From an uncultured Burkholderiales bacterium (GTDB lineage: Bacteria > Pseudomonadota > Gammaproteobacteria > Burkholderiales > Burkholderiaceae_C), in contig CAIPFK010000061.1 of the NCBI GenBank assembly GCA_903864315.1, forward strand, positions 1 through 34,790: 34,790 nt of DNA, written 5' to 3'. The translations under genes and the position numbers were made by a program. This document shows, piece after piece, positions 15,526 through 23,413 of the stretch; within the stretch, counting starts at the first letter, position 1, and each line of letters begins with the position of its first letter. A model generated the notes under the pieces. That model searched no databases. It saw only the letters and a list, made by a program, of their open reading frames with translations, and was not told where the DNA came from.

Positions 15526-17154
15526 ATGAACTGCGATAAATGTGGAAAGTCCAATTCAGCTCAAGCCAAATTTTGTGGCAAATGTGGCTTCACGCTCAAA
15601 GCGTTGGTCGCTGAAGATCAGTCCTTGGTGGCACAAGAGTCTGCCGAATTGAAGTCTGAGCCGGTTCAGGCCATGGAGAGTGAGTCCAAACTCACCAAAG
15701 AATCCACTCGCCAAGAAGAAACCGTCGGTGCAGCGGTGGGTGAGCAGTCTTATGCCCGAAGCTCTGCGTCAAGCGATACAGTTGAGGCTTCAAGCGCCAG
15801 TCACAAAGCATCCCCATTCAACACTGGCCGTGAAGACATGCAAGATCCCCCGCCACCAACCAGCAGTCCGGCACCAAGCTTGCCAACACCTGCGGTGCAA
15901 ATGGCTTTGGTCAACACCAATGAATCAAAAATGAATTTGGGAGACGGCTCTGCCGTCTCGCCCGACGAGTTGAAGTCATTGATCAACAGTCAGTTCAACA
16001 ACAATTACTCCAATCAAGCGGCGATTAAAAAGTACCTCGATGCACACACTGAGCAGTTGAAGTCCATCACCTTTCAGCTCGAGAGTATCAAAAACTTTCA
16101 AGCCACCATCAATTATGAGTTGATCATCAATGAGATCAACGACAAGTACAACGCCATCACACAAAGCATCAACGAGAAGTTTTTCTCGCCCAATTTCAAA
16201 CCCTCAGAGGAGATGGATTCCTTGCTGAGTGATGTGGACGACAAAACCCATTTCTTGTTTGAGAAAATCAATTCACTGCTGCTGTCGCACAACCAGCAAT
16301 TGATGAATAATTTCCAGTCGGTGATACACAACATCGATCATCAAAATGCCTCCGTTTATGAATTGGTTCAAGATCAATTTAGCCATAAAAACGAAGAGTT
16401 GGCACAGACCCTCAAATCCGTGCTCACCCAGTTTGAGTCCACCGATGTGGTTCAAAATATCAATTTTGAGTCTCGTTTGTTGGACCACATCACCGAGGTC
16501 AAGCAACAAAATCTCGATGCCAATCGCGTCACGCAAGAGAGAATTCAAGCCCTTGAGATATCCTTGCAAGGCGTGGGTCAACTCTCTTCTGCAGAGACCT
16601 CAACCCAAACCGTGGACTTGATCGCCAAGCATATCAAATCCCAAGCACTCACCGGGGTGGAGAAAATCTCTACCCTCATGTCCAACAACAACAAGACCAT
16701 GGCCAATGTGGTGACTGCTGAGATTGGTCAATTGTTGGATCAAAAACTCCAAGCCCTGAAGTCTGATTTGCAGGGCAATTTGTTGGATTTTGAAACCCAA
16801 GTGAAGTTGGATCAAGAAAAACTCTCTAGCTTATTGAACCAGTCGGGCAAGATTGACCAACTCCTCAAGCTCAAAGTGTCTTCGTCCGCCAAAGCGTCCA
16901 GTTCTACCGAGGCGAGTGACCCATTGGGTGCTGCTGATGTTGAGAAAAACACCATCATTACCTTTGCGACAGGTTTGCTATGTGGCTTTACATTCCTACT
17001 GGGTGGAATGGCGATTTATAACCTTGCATTCAAGGACGATTTTGCTGTTCACAGCGCTCATCAAGTGTCTGAAACCAAAAACATAAAACACGAGTCAGCT
17101 CATAACTCTACTGAAAAGGCCTCGGGTAAATCTGTCGAGAAAGCCGCAGAATAA
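15526..17154 (+). CDS. Zinc-ribbon, coiled-coil, tail-anchored membrane protein
   Basis: A 542-residue protein of unknown function. A zinc ribbon opens it, with Cys3, Cys6, Cys17 and Cys20 in CDKCGKSN and FCGKCGF. Residues 25-140 are Ser/Glu/Pro-rich and probably disordered, including a PPPPTSSPAPS stretch. Residues 150-450 are long helices with many Gln, Asn, Glu and Leu at heptad-like spacing, predicted coiled coil. One membrane helix lies at about 476-502 (FATGLLCGFTFLLGGMAIY), leaving a charged 40-residue tail. The zinc ribbon and coiled coil should therefore be cytoplasmic and the tail periplasmic. AAAGGT precedes the ATG. It is the middle gene of the group, 14 bases from the first and 10 from the third. 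The architecture suggests a membrane-tethered scaffold or partner-binding protein. Confidence 0.85.
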   Translation: MNCDKCGKSNSAQAKFCGKCGFTLKALVAEDQSLVAQESAELKSEPVQAMESESKLTKESTRQEETVGAAVGEQSYARSSASSDTVEASSASHKASPFNTGREDMQDPPPPTSSPAPSLPTPAVQMALVNTNESKMNLGDGSAVSPDELKSLINSQFNNNYSNQAAIKKYLDAHTEQLKSITFQLESIKNFQATINYELIINEINDKYNAITQSINEKFFSPNFKPSEEMDSLLSDVDDKTHFLFEKINSLLLSHNQQLMNNFQSVIHNIDHQNASVYELVQDQFSHKNEELAQTLKSVLTQFESTDVVQNINFESRLLDHITEVKQQNLDANRVTQERIQALEISLQGVGQLSSAETSTQTVDLIAKHIKSQALTGVEKISTLMSNNNKTMANVVTAEIGQLLDQKLQALKSDLQGNLLDFETQVKLDQEKLSSLLNQSGKIDQLLKLKVSSSAKASSSTEASDPLGAADVEKNTIITFATGLLCGFTFLLGGMAIYNLAFKDDFAVHSAHQVSETKNIKHESAHNSTEKASGKSVEKAAE

Positions 17155-17164
17155 CGAGACAACG

Positions 17165-17827
17165 ATGAGCGATAAACCTTGTTTGTCTTGTGGCGTCTTG
17201 AACCCCAGTGATCACCTCTTTTGTGAGGGATGTGGCTTTAACTTGTCAGATTCCGATATTGCTCCGGTTTATATCAACACCTTAAAGCACGACAGTGTCC
17301 TCATCACCATTGATTTGTTTTACCGACGGATCTTTTATTTTGTATTGGCAACTTTACTGGGCGTAGGGGCTGAATGGATTTGGCATGATCACCAAATCAC
17401 CGCCGGTGTTTTGGCGCTGGCCTGGTTTGTCGCTTGGTATATTCCGCACGCTTTTCACCAGGCCATCACCCAGCCCATCCCCACAGAGATTCTTTCCAAA
17501 AATATCATTGCCTATGGGCCCGCTAGCAAATCAGGGCTGTTCATCGTTTCTTTTGGCATGTTTTACTTTCTTGACGATGGATTTTTCTTTAAATCCTATT
17601 CTTTTTTGGGACATGCTTATTTCCTGTTCATCGAAAAATCCAATATCGATTCGGTCTCAGGGTTAGAACAACTCCCTTTGGCACAATCCTCCTCCAAAAT
17701 ATGCATCACCCTCAAAGGAGGTGTTGAGCACCGCTTGAGCGTTTATAAACGCACCCAGTGGCTCATGTTGATGTACAGCCACGGCATCGATGTGCTCATT
17801 GAAGGCCTGCGGTTCACCAAGTCTTGA
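17165..17827 (+). CDS. Zinc-ribbon multi-pass membrane protein
   Basis: A 220-residue protein, not assigned to a named family. The N-terminal zinc ribbon uses Cys6, Cys9, Cys20 and Cys23 (PCLSCGVLN and FCEGCGF) and resembles that of the gene before it. Membrane helices are likely at about 56-73, 78-97 and 122-138. The C-terminal 70 residues alternate hydrophobic and polar residues (SSKICITLKGGVEHRLSVY then RTQWLMLMYSHG), a pattern like small bacterial PH-type domains; this is a weak structural guess. It starts ten bases after the upstream stop and ends the group. A shared zinc-ribbon start in adjacent proteins suggests the two act in one complex at the inner membrane. No terminator was found after it. 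Confidence 0.8.
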   Translation: MSDKPCLSCGVLNPSDHLFCEGCGFNLSDSDIAPVYINTLKHDSVLITIDLFYRRIFYFVLATLLGVGAEWIWHDHQITAGVLALAWFVAWYIPHAFHQAITQPIPTEILSKNIIAYGPASKSGLFIVSFGMFYFLDDGFFFKSYSFLGHAYFLFIEKSNIDSVSGLEQLPLAQSSSKICITLKGGVEHRLSVYKRTQWLMLMYSHGIDVLIEGLRFTKS

Positions 17828-18034
17828 GCCGTTCGAACGCTTTGTCCTCAATTCACCGTGTTTTAAAGTCAACTCACAGGTTGCCAATTGCGCTGGAAAG
17901 CACTTATATTAAATACTAAGTACTCATATTTTGCGGTTTGAGCTGGGTTGAAAAAATAAATTGTAAAAAAATCAACTGTCTGTAAACCTGCCCAAGGCTT
18001 GGGGCGTTAAAGAATGACAATAAGAGGCATTCAC

Positions 18035-18226
18035 ATGAAAAAGTCATCCTTTTTAGCTCAATCCACCCGCACGGTCATGGAAAGAGGCTGTCATTACGTG
18101 AGCTCCGAGCGCACCAATATCAAAGAGACCTTTGATCGCATTCGAGCTGAGATGGCACAAGAAGCAGAACAAAAGACCCGTCCTGTGGCCAGAATCTATT
18201 CTGGATTTAGAGCCATCAAGGCTTGA
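18035..18226 (+). CDS. Small basic protein of unknown function
   Basis: A 63-residue protein starting at the ATG at 18035, chosen because AAGAGG lies seven bases upstream; an ATG at 18014 would add seven residues without a site. It begins MKKSSFLAQSTRTVMERG, has a helical middle (TNIKETFDRIRAEMAQEAE) and ends in a basic aromatic tail (RIYSGFRAIKA). There is no membrane helix or signal peptide and one cysteine. It lies in an AT-rich stretch about 200 bases after the zinc-ribbon group and 411 before the dioxygenase-rhodanese gene, so it is likely transcribed alone. The codon pattern and ribosome-binding site support a real gene, but the product is not recognised. Confidence 0.6.
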   Translation: MKKSSFLAQSTRTVMERGCHYVSSERTNIKETFDRIRAEMAQEAEQKTRPVARIYSGFRAIKA

Positions 18227-18637
18227 TCCATGTTTGAATAGGATCTCGTTGTCTTTCGGGCAACTGAGCATTCTTCCTGTGTTGGCGTGACTGCATTTCC
18301 ACGCCCTTGAGCTTGGATTCAATTCCTATCCTTCTTGTGGCAAGTCGGACTTTGCGCTCTTGAATTGCCACCGATTTGTCGCCCTACCTTCCCAATACGC
18401 CCAAGACGTCCTGCCTGTCTCTGAGGAAACCTTTTTTTGCGCCAAGAACTCTTGGCGCCTTCCACCTGAATTGGATTTTTAGGTGACAATAGTGGCCTTG
18501 CCACTGATCAATTGTTCAGACCTCTTTTCCCCTCAGGGCCTCAGACTTGGGCTTTGTGCAAGGGCAGAGGATTGACATGAGCGGTGGGAGCTCTTTGAGC
18601 ACTTTTTTGAGCCAGAACCACTCAACCAATACACAGG
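18227..18637. other. Intergenic region of 411 bases with inverted repeats
   Basis: No convincing gene was found. It contains a strong inverted repeat at 18439-18458, a weaker one pairing GGCGTG at 18284-18289 with CACGCC at 18300-18305, and a TTGACA box at 18572-18577 without a good -10 partner. It should hold the control region of the dioxygenase-rhodanese gene that follows. Confidence 0.5.
18439..18458. repeat. Perfect inverted repeat upstream of the dioxygenase-rhodanese gene
   Basis: GCGCCAAG at 18439-18446 pairs with CTTGGCGC at 18451-18458 around AACT. A run of seven T lies on the left side of the stem, which is the wrong side for a plus-strand terminator and the wrong base for a minus-strand one. 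An operator or RNA leader structure is possible. Confidence 0.5.
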
Positions 18638-21541
18638 ATGCAAGAGATCAATACGCAGAGACTCGAGAATTTTGTAGCACGTTTTACACGCCTCATTGAA
18701 TCTCAACCCAAAGAAGCAACGCTGTTGAGTCAAGGGCGTGAGCTTTTACATGAGTTGGTCAAACAAGATGACTGGCTCGATTTACCTTTGCGTGAGCCCC
18801 ATGCCGTTCATTATCAGCAGTATTTGTTGTACCTTGACCCCAAAGAGCGCTTTAGTGTGGTGAGTTTTGTGTGGGGTCCTGGTCAATCCACCCCCATTCA
18901 CGACCACACCGTTTGGGGTCTCATTGGTATGCTGGTGGGGTCTGAGAAGTGTCAACCCTACTCACGCATGTCCGATGGCAGGTGGGTGCCAGCGGGACTG
19001 CAGTTGGATTTGTTGCCTGGAGACGTTGAGCTCATCTCCCCGAGGTTGGGTGATGTGCACAAAGTTTGGAATGCTTTTTTGGACCAAAGCTCCATCAGCA
19101 TCCATGTGTATGGTGGCAATATCGGACGCATTTCAAGACATGTCTATCAACTTGATGGACAGATGAAAGACTTCATCTCCGGCTACAGCCCTGTCCCACG
19201 TTTTGTGGCCCAACCAGCAACTGCCCAGAGCCCTCCTCAAGGCGGCTTTCCCAACCGTGGGTCGGGCATCGCAAACCCACCGATTGATTCGCCGCCAAGC
19301 TCGATGGCGCATCTTGAGGCTGCAACTTCTCCACAACACCCAGTTGCCCCACCCAGTGCAGTGAAGTCTTGGATGTCCAAGAAAGCAATCGATCAAGTCA
19401 GTGCGCTGGCCCCCAAAGCGAGTGCGCAAGGTAAAAGTCTGCCCCAAGAATCGCTGTTGGGCTTGGCTCCTGTGCTCACGACACCTCCAGTGGCAGTGGC
19501 CTCAAACCCGACGAGCAATCCACTGATCCATGGTTCATCAGAGCCCAATTCGGCGATGGGGACACCTGCAAATCAGCCCAACACCACCAACACGGCTTTG
19601 AGCTCCAACAGTGTTCGCCCTTCTCAAACTGCATTCGCATCCAATGGCTCGGGACTGTCGATTCGTTCTCGGCCCAATTCGGTCAATCCTGCGAGTACCA
19701 CACCCACAACTGCACCCTCCATTGCGCCCTCATTTGCGCCCCAGCAAAGGCCACCAACCCTACAAAACGCGCCACTCGATCAAAGTGCAAGCACAAACCC
19801 CTCGCGCAGTGCTGTTCAAGAGCATGCTTGTGTTGTTGCGCCGCGTGAGGTTCACGCATTGACCGCGAATGTGGCCATGCATGTTTCAGCAGTGGTGTCT
19901 CCAAATGGTCCTGCTGTTTCAAGCGGGGATCCATCCCATTCTTTGACCAATCCCTCCTCCAAGACTGCTCTTTGGGTGCGCGAGCGATTGCTGGCTCGGC
20001 AAGAAGTGGCACTCATTGACTTGCGCGAAGAGGATCCCTTTGCCCGAGGGCATCCCTTGTTTGCGGCTCAAATGTCGATCTCACGTGTCGAGATCGACGC
20101 TTATCGACGTTTACCGTGTTTGGAGTCTCCCATAGTCCTGTACCACGATGATGTCGAGGTTGCCAAACGGGTTCAAGCGATTTTGCTGGAAATGGGCTAC
20201 AAGGCTGTTTATCTTTTGGATCAAGGTCTGAGGGGCTGGCATCAAGCGGGTCAAGAAATGTTCATCGATGTCAATGTGCCCAGTAAAGCATTTGGTGAAT
20301 TGGTGGCTGCGCAAAAACACACCCCCCACGTGAGTGCCACGCAACTGAAGTTTTGGCTGGACCAAAATGCAGACTTGGTGGTGCTCGATGCCCGACGCTT
20401 TGAAGAATACCAAACCATGTCCATTCCCAAGGCCACCAGTGTTCCGGGTGCCGAGTTGGTCCTTCGGGCACGGGCTCTTGCTCCACGGGTGACCACACGC
20501 ATTGTGGTCAATTGCGCAGGACGCACTCGCAGCAGCATTGGAGCGCAGTCCTTGCTCAATGCGGGGATTCCCAATCCAGTTTGTGCGCTTGAGAATGGAA
20601 CCATTGGATGGGTGTTGGCGGGTCAAGCGCTTGAAACTGGGTGTGATCGCACCTTTGGTGCTGTCAATGATGCGGACTTGACGAAAGCCAAGATGAGCGC
20701 TTTGGCCTTGGCCATTCGCAGTGGAGTCAAACGCATTGATTTGCAAGAGTTTCAGGCCATGAGCGCGGAGGTCTCTCGCACGACGTATTTGTTTGATGTG
20801 CGCAGTTTGCAAGAATTTGAAGAAGGTCATCTCCCCAAAGCAGTCCATGCACCAGGTGGTCAATTGGTCCAAGAAACGGATCATTTTGCGCCTGTGAGGG
20901 GCGCGCGTGTTGTGCTCTACGACACGGAAGGGGTGAGGGCCATGATGAGCGCATCTTGGCTGGCACAAATGGCCTGGGAGGTTTATGTGATCAAGGACGT
21001 TCGTTTGGGTGACTTGACCCGCAAAGACACACGCTACTTGAGTCCACCCCCCGCCAGCGGTGAATGCACAGAGGTGACACCTGAAGTGCTCAAAGAGTGG
21101 TTGGGCCAGCGCAACAACTTGACCATGGTGATCGATGTCTGTTCAAGCGCGCATTATGTGAAGCGGCATATTCCTGGCGCATGGTGGTTGTTGCGCTCTC
21201 AGATGAAGCAAGACTTCAATCGCGTACACAAAGCCAACCGTTACGTGCTCACGAGTGAAGATGGATTGAGTGCTCGCTACGCTTGGCAGGAGTTGAGATC
21301 TTGTGTGAAGGCCAATGTGGAGGTGTTTGTGCTGGTGGGTGGTACACAGGCTTGGAGCGATTTGGGGTTTTCACTTCAGCAAGGAGAGTCCTATCTTGCC
21401 AGTCCACGAATTGACCGTTATCAACGACCTTATGAAGGCGTGGAAAATTCTCAACAGGCAATGCAAGCTTATTTAGACTGGGAATTTGGCTTGGTCGAGC
21501 AGTTGCGAAAAGATGGCTCCCACCACTTCAGGGTCGTGTGA
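18638..21541 (+). CDS. Thiol dioxygenase fused to four rhodanese domains
   Basis: A 967-residue fusion. Residues 1-184 are a cysteine dioxygenase-type cupin with the iron ligands His88, His90 (PIHDHTVWG) and His141 (GDVHKVW) and the Ser154-His156-Tyr158 set. Gln61 stands where mammalian cysteine dioxygenase has Arg, which hints at 3-mercaptopropionate or a similar thiol as substrate. Residues 185-440 are a Pro/Ser/Thr/Asn-rich linker, probably disordered. Four rhodanese-like domains follow at about 444-550, 564-665, 700-800 and 813-912. Only the second keeps the catalytic Cys (Cys626 in CAGRTRS); the others have YHDDVEV, Asp762 and Ser873 at that place. The likely role is thiol oxidation to a sulfinate coupled to sulfur transfer or sulfite handling in the cytoplasm. 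Dioxygenase-rhodanese fusions exist; four repeats and such a linker look unusual. Confidence 0.9.
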   Translation: MQEINTQRLENFVARFTRLIESQPKEATLLSQGRELLHELVKQDDWLDLPLREPHAVHYQQYLLYLDPKERFSVVSFVWGPGQSTPIHDHTVWGLIGMLVGSEKCQPYSRMSDGRWVPAGLQLDLLPGDVELISPRLGDVHKVWNAFLDQSSISIHVYGGNIGRISRHVYQLDGQMKDFISGYSPVPRFVAQPATAQSPPQGGFPNRGSGIANPPIDSPPSSMAHLEAATSPQHPVAPPSAVKSWMSKKAIDQVSALAPKASAQGKSLPQESLLGLAPVLTTPPVAVASNPTSNPLIHGSSEPNSAMGTPANQPNTTNTALSSNSVRPSQTAFASNGSGLSIRSRPNSVNPASTTPTTAPSIAPSFAPQQRPPTLQNAPLDQSASTNPSRSAVQEHACVVAPREVHALTANVAMHVSAVVSPNGPAVSSGDPSHSLTNPSSKTALWVRERLLARQEVALIDLREEDPFARGHPLFAAQMSISRVEIDAYRRLPCLESPIVLYHDDVEVAKRVQAILLEMGYKAVYLLDQGLRGWHQAGQEMFIDVNVPSKAFGELVAAQKHTPHVSATQLKFWLDQNADLVVLDARRFEEYQTMSIPKATSVPGAELVLRARALAPRVTTRIVVNCAGRTRSSIGAQSLLNAGIPNPVCALENGTIGWVLAGQALETGCDRTFGAVNDADLTKAKMSALALAIRSGVKRIDLQEFQAMSAEVSRTTYLFDVRSLQEFEEGHLPKAVHAPGGQLVQETDHFAPVRGARVVLYDTEGVRAMMSASWLAQMAWEVYVIKDVRLGDLTRKDTRYLSPPPASGECTEVTPEVLKEWLGQRNNLTMVIDVCSSAHYVKRHIPGAWWLLRSQMKQDFNRVHKANRYVLTSEDGLSARYAWQELRSCVKANVEVFVLVGGTQAWSDLGFSLQQGESYLASPRIDRYQRPYEGVENSQQAMQAYLDWEFGLVEQLRKDGSHHFRVV

Positions 21542-21562
21542 CTCAAGCCAGCAATATGCGCT

Positions 21563-22084
21563 CTACATTTGAGCCCAGCTGAACACAGAGTTGGGGCCTC
21601 TGGGGGAGGTATTGTGGGGCAAGGGTTTGAGCTTGAAGCGGTTTGCTTGCATGGCCGGTCGGAACTCTTGGGTGTTGGGTTGGGCTTGGCTCATTTTCAC
21701 CGCCTCTTGAAGCGACATCTCGCTCAATAAGACCTCTGAGGCGTGCTGAAACTGATCAAAAATCAACTCAGGGGACAATTTTTCAGGATGATCCTTGCTC
21801 CCCAATGTGATTTTCTCATTCAAGGTGGCTTCACGCTCAAACGGCTTTGCTATGGACCACAAGGCGGTGTTGGCCAAAGGGGAACGGGTGACGTAACCAC
21901 CACCGGGTCCCTTGTAAGAGTCGATCAGCTCACAGGACTTGAGGGTTGAGAAAATCTGCTCTAAGCACGAAATAGATACACCCATGGCGTCGCTGATTTT
22001 TTGCAGACTCACGGGACCAGTGGCTTGCAGTACCCCAAGCCAGACCAAAGCATTGATGGCATTGACTGATTTTTTTGACAACAT
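21563..22084 (-). CDS. Rrf2-family transcriptional regulator without cluster cysteines
   Basis: A 173-residue Rrf2-type protein. The winged helix-turn-helix spans about residues 1-65 (SLQKISDAMGVSISCLEQIFSTLK then KGPGGGYVTRSP), matching IscR-like proteins. The three cysteines that hold the iron-sulfur cluster in IscR, expected around residues 90-105, are absent; the only cysteines are in the DNA-binding domain (ISCLEQ and SCEL). The C-terminal 70 residues are not conserved with IscR. It is convergent with the dioxygenase-rhodanese gene, 21 bases away, and divergent from the MerR-type gene. Rrf2 proteins often govern sulfur or redox genes, so control of the adjacent thiol gene is plausible but unproven. 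A 22-base palindrome about 30 bases upstream of its ATG may be its own operator. Confidence 0.85.
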   Translation of the reverse strand: MLSKKSVNAINALVWLGVLQATGPVSLQKISDAMGVSISCLEQIFSTLKSCELIDSYKGPGGGYVTRSPLANTALWSIAKPFEREATLNEKITLGSKDHPEKLSPELIFDQFQHASEVLLSEMSLQEAVKMSQAQPNTQEFRPAMQANRFKLKPLPHNTSPRGPNSVFSWAQM

Positions 22085-22112
22085 AATGGGTATTCAATAG
22101 AGGGTTTTAAAG

Positions 22113-22134
22113 TAGATATATATATTATTATCTA
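22113..22134. promoter_or_regulatory. AT-rich palindrome between divergent regulators
   Basis: TAGATA at 22113-22118 and TATCTA at 22129-22134 form inverted arms about a ten-base AT centre, 29 bases upstream of the Rrf2-type ATG and about 117 upstream of the MerR-type ATG. Its position suits an autoregulatory operator; the low complexity makes chance possible. Confidence 0.4.
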
Positions 22135-22250
22135 AACATGATCAGTAAATCTACAAATAATCATCTTTTTTATTGAAATAGCAATAAATACCTAAACAAA
22201 ACCTATACAATGAAGCCTTTATAGAGTTCAGTACTTCAAATAGGACGTGT

Positions 22251-23294
22251 ATGGTGCAAGATTTCATGAATGCCTCACAGGGGCAATACCGAATTGGGGC
22301 TGTTGCGAAGATGACGGGTATCGCAGTGGCCACCTTGAGGGTGTGGCAAATCCGGCATCATGTGGTGAAGCCTGTGATGAGTCAAGGCGGTCAGCGTTTG
22401 TACAGCGACCAAGAGGTTAAAAAATTGGCCTTGATCAAGGGTCTGAACCAAGCGGGACACTCGATTGGTTTGATCTCAGGGTTGAGCTTGGAGCAACTCC
22501 AAGAATTGGCCTTCAAACACCAGCAATTGGGCACGACACCCACGTTGAGTGCGACCCCCACGCCCGAGTCAATGCACGCCTCGCAAGACGCATGGTCCGG
22601 TGCTCAAGCCAAGACCATTTGCTTGGTGGGAGGTGGGCTCATGGCTCGCATGAATGCGCTGCGCTACTCCTTTGGTTTGGCACACATCAATCTTGAGCTC
22701 CAGCAAGAAAGCAGCCTTTCGCAATTGCTCCAAACGCTTGAGCGTGATGCACACCTTGCTCGCAGTGAGCCCGATTGCTATCTCATTAAACTCAACTCCA
22801 CCTCGAGTGATAGCCTGAGAGAGCTTCAGGCGCTTCGAGCGCATTTGCCAAGTTCTCGCATAGCGGTGCTTTATCATTATGCGCTAGCACAGGAACTTCA
22901 AAGCATGCGTGATTTGGGTGTTGAGCTAAAGAGGGAGATTTTATCGAGCGAGGAAATGCTCGCTTGGGTCAAAGATCTTTTGCGAGGTGGTCCACCATCC
23001 AAGGGCCAACCGCTCCATCCTTATAGCGCCACAAAGCGACTGTTCTCCAATGAAGCCTTGGCCCATTTTGCCCAACTTGACAACCCGTTGCTATGCGAGT
23101 GTCCAAAACATTTGGCGCAAATCGTTGAGCAACTTGCCAGTTTTGAGCAGTACAGTTTGCACTGTTTGAACAAGAGCCCTCAAGATGAAGCACTGCATCG
23201 TTCCTTGCACCAGGTCTCCTCCACTTGCCGCGCCATGTTTGAGCAATCTTTGCTCCAAGTGGTCAAGCATGAGGGACTGGATTCACCAGTTTAA
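22251..23294 (+). CDS. MerR-family regulator with degenerate B12-domain-like C-terminus
   Basis: A 347-residue regulator. Residues 12-80 are a MerR helix-turn-helix (YRIGAVAKMTGIAVATLRVW, then GGQRLYSDQEVKKLALIKGL) of the CarH/LitR kind. A central Rossmann-like part begins at AKTICLVGGGLMARMNALRY. It lacks the DxHxxG cobalamin motif, so B12 binding is not supported. The last 90 residues are helical and carry CECPKHLAQIVEQLASFEQY, with two cysteines that could bind a metal or sense redox; a similar tail is, from memory, common in betaproteobacterial MerR proteins. The ATG at 22251 follows AGGA by five bases; an ATG at 22266 is possible. It is divergent from the Rrf2-type gene. Together with the adjacent thiol dioxygenase this points to a sulfur or redox signal, by inference. 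Confidence 0.82.
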   Translation: MVQDFMNASQGQYRIGAVAKMTGIAVATLRVWQIRHHVVKPVMSQGGQRLYSDQEVKKLALIKGLNQAGHSIGLISGLSLEQLQELAFKHQQLGTTPTLSATPTPESMHASQDAWSGAQAKTICLVGGGLMARMNALRYSFGLAHINLELQQESSLSQLLQTLERDAHLARSEPDCYLIKLNSTSSDSLRELQALRAHLPSSRIAVLYHYALAQELQSMRDLGVELKREILSSEEMLAWVKDLLRGGPPSKGQPLHPYSATKRLFSNEALAHFAQLDNPLLCECPKHLAQIVEQLASFEQYSLHCLNKSPQDEALHRSLHQVSSTCRAMFEQSLLQVVKHEGLDSPV

Positions 23295-23413
23295 TTTCCC
23301 GCCATGTTCGGCCAGACAAATTCTCGATTTTGAAGTGGTTTGTCGTTCTCTTGAACTCCAAGCTTGAATCGAGCTCAATCGGATTGTGAAGCATCGTGCA
23401 CCTTGTGCATCGA

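Noticed and set aside
17830-17839. CGTTCGAACG palindrome after the zinc-ribbon group
   Set aside because: A realistic loop leaves only three pairs and no T-tract follows, so it is not a supportable terminator.
22251-23294. Cobalamin-dependent photoreceptor like CarH
   Set aside because: The DxHxxG cobalamin motif is absent, so only the MerR DNA-binding part supports the resemblance.
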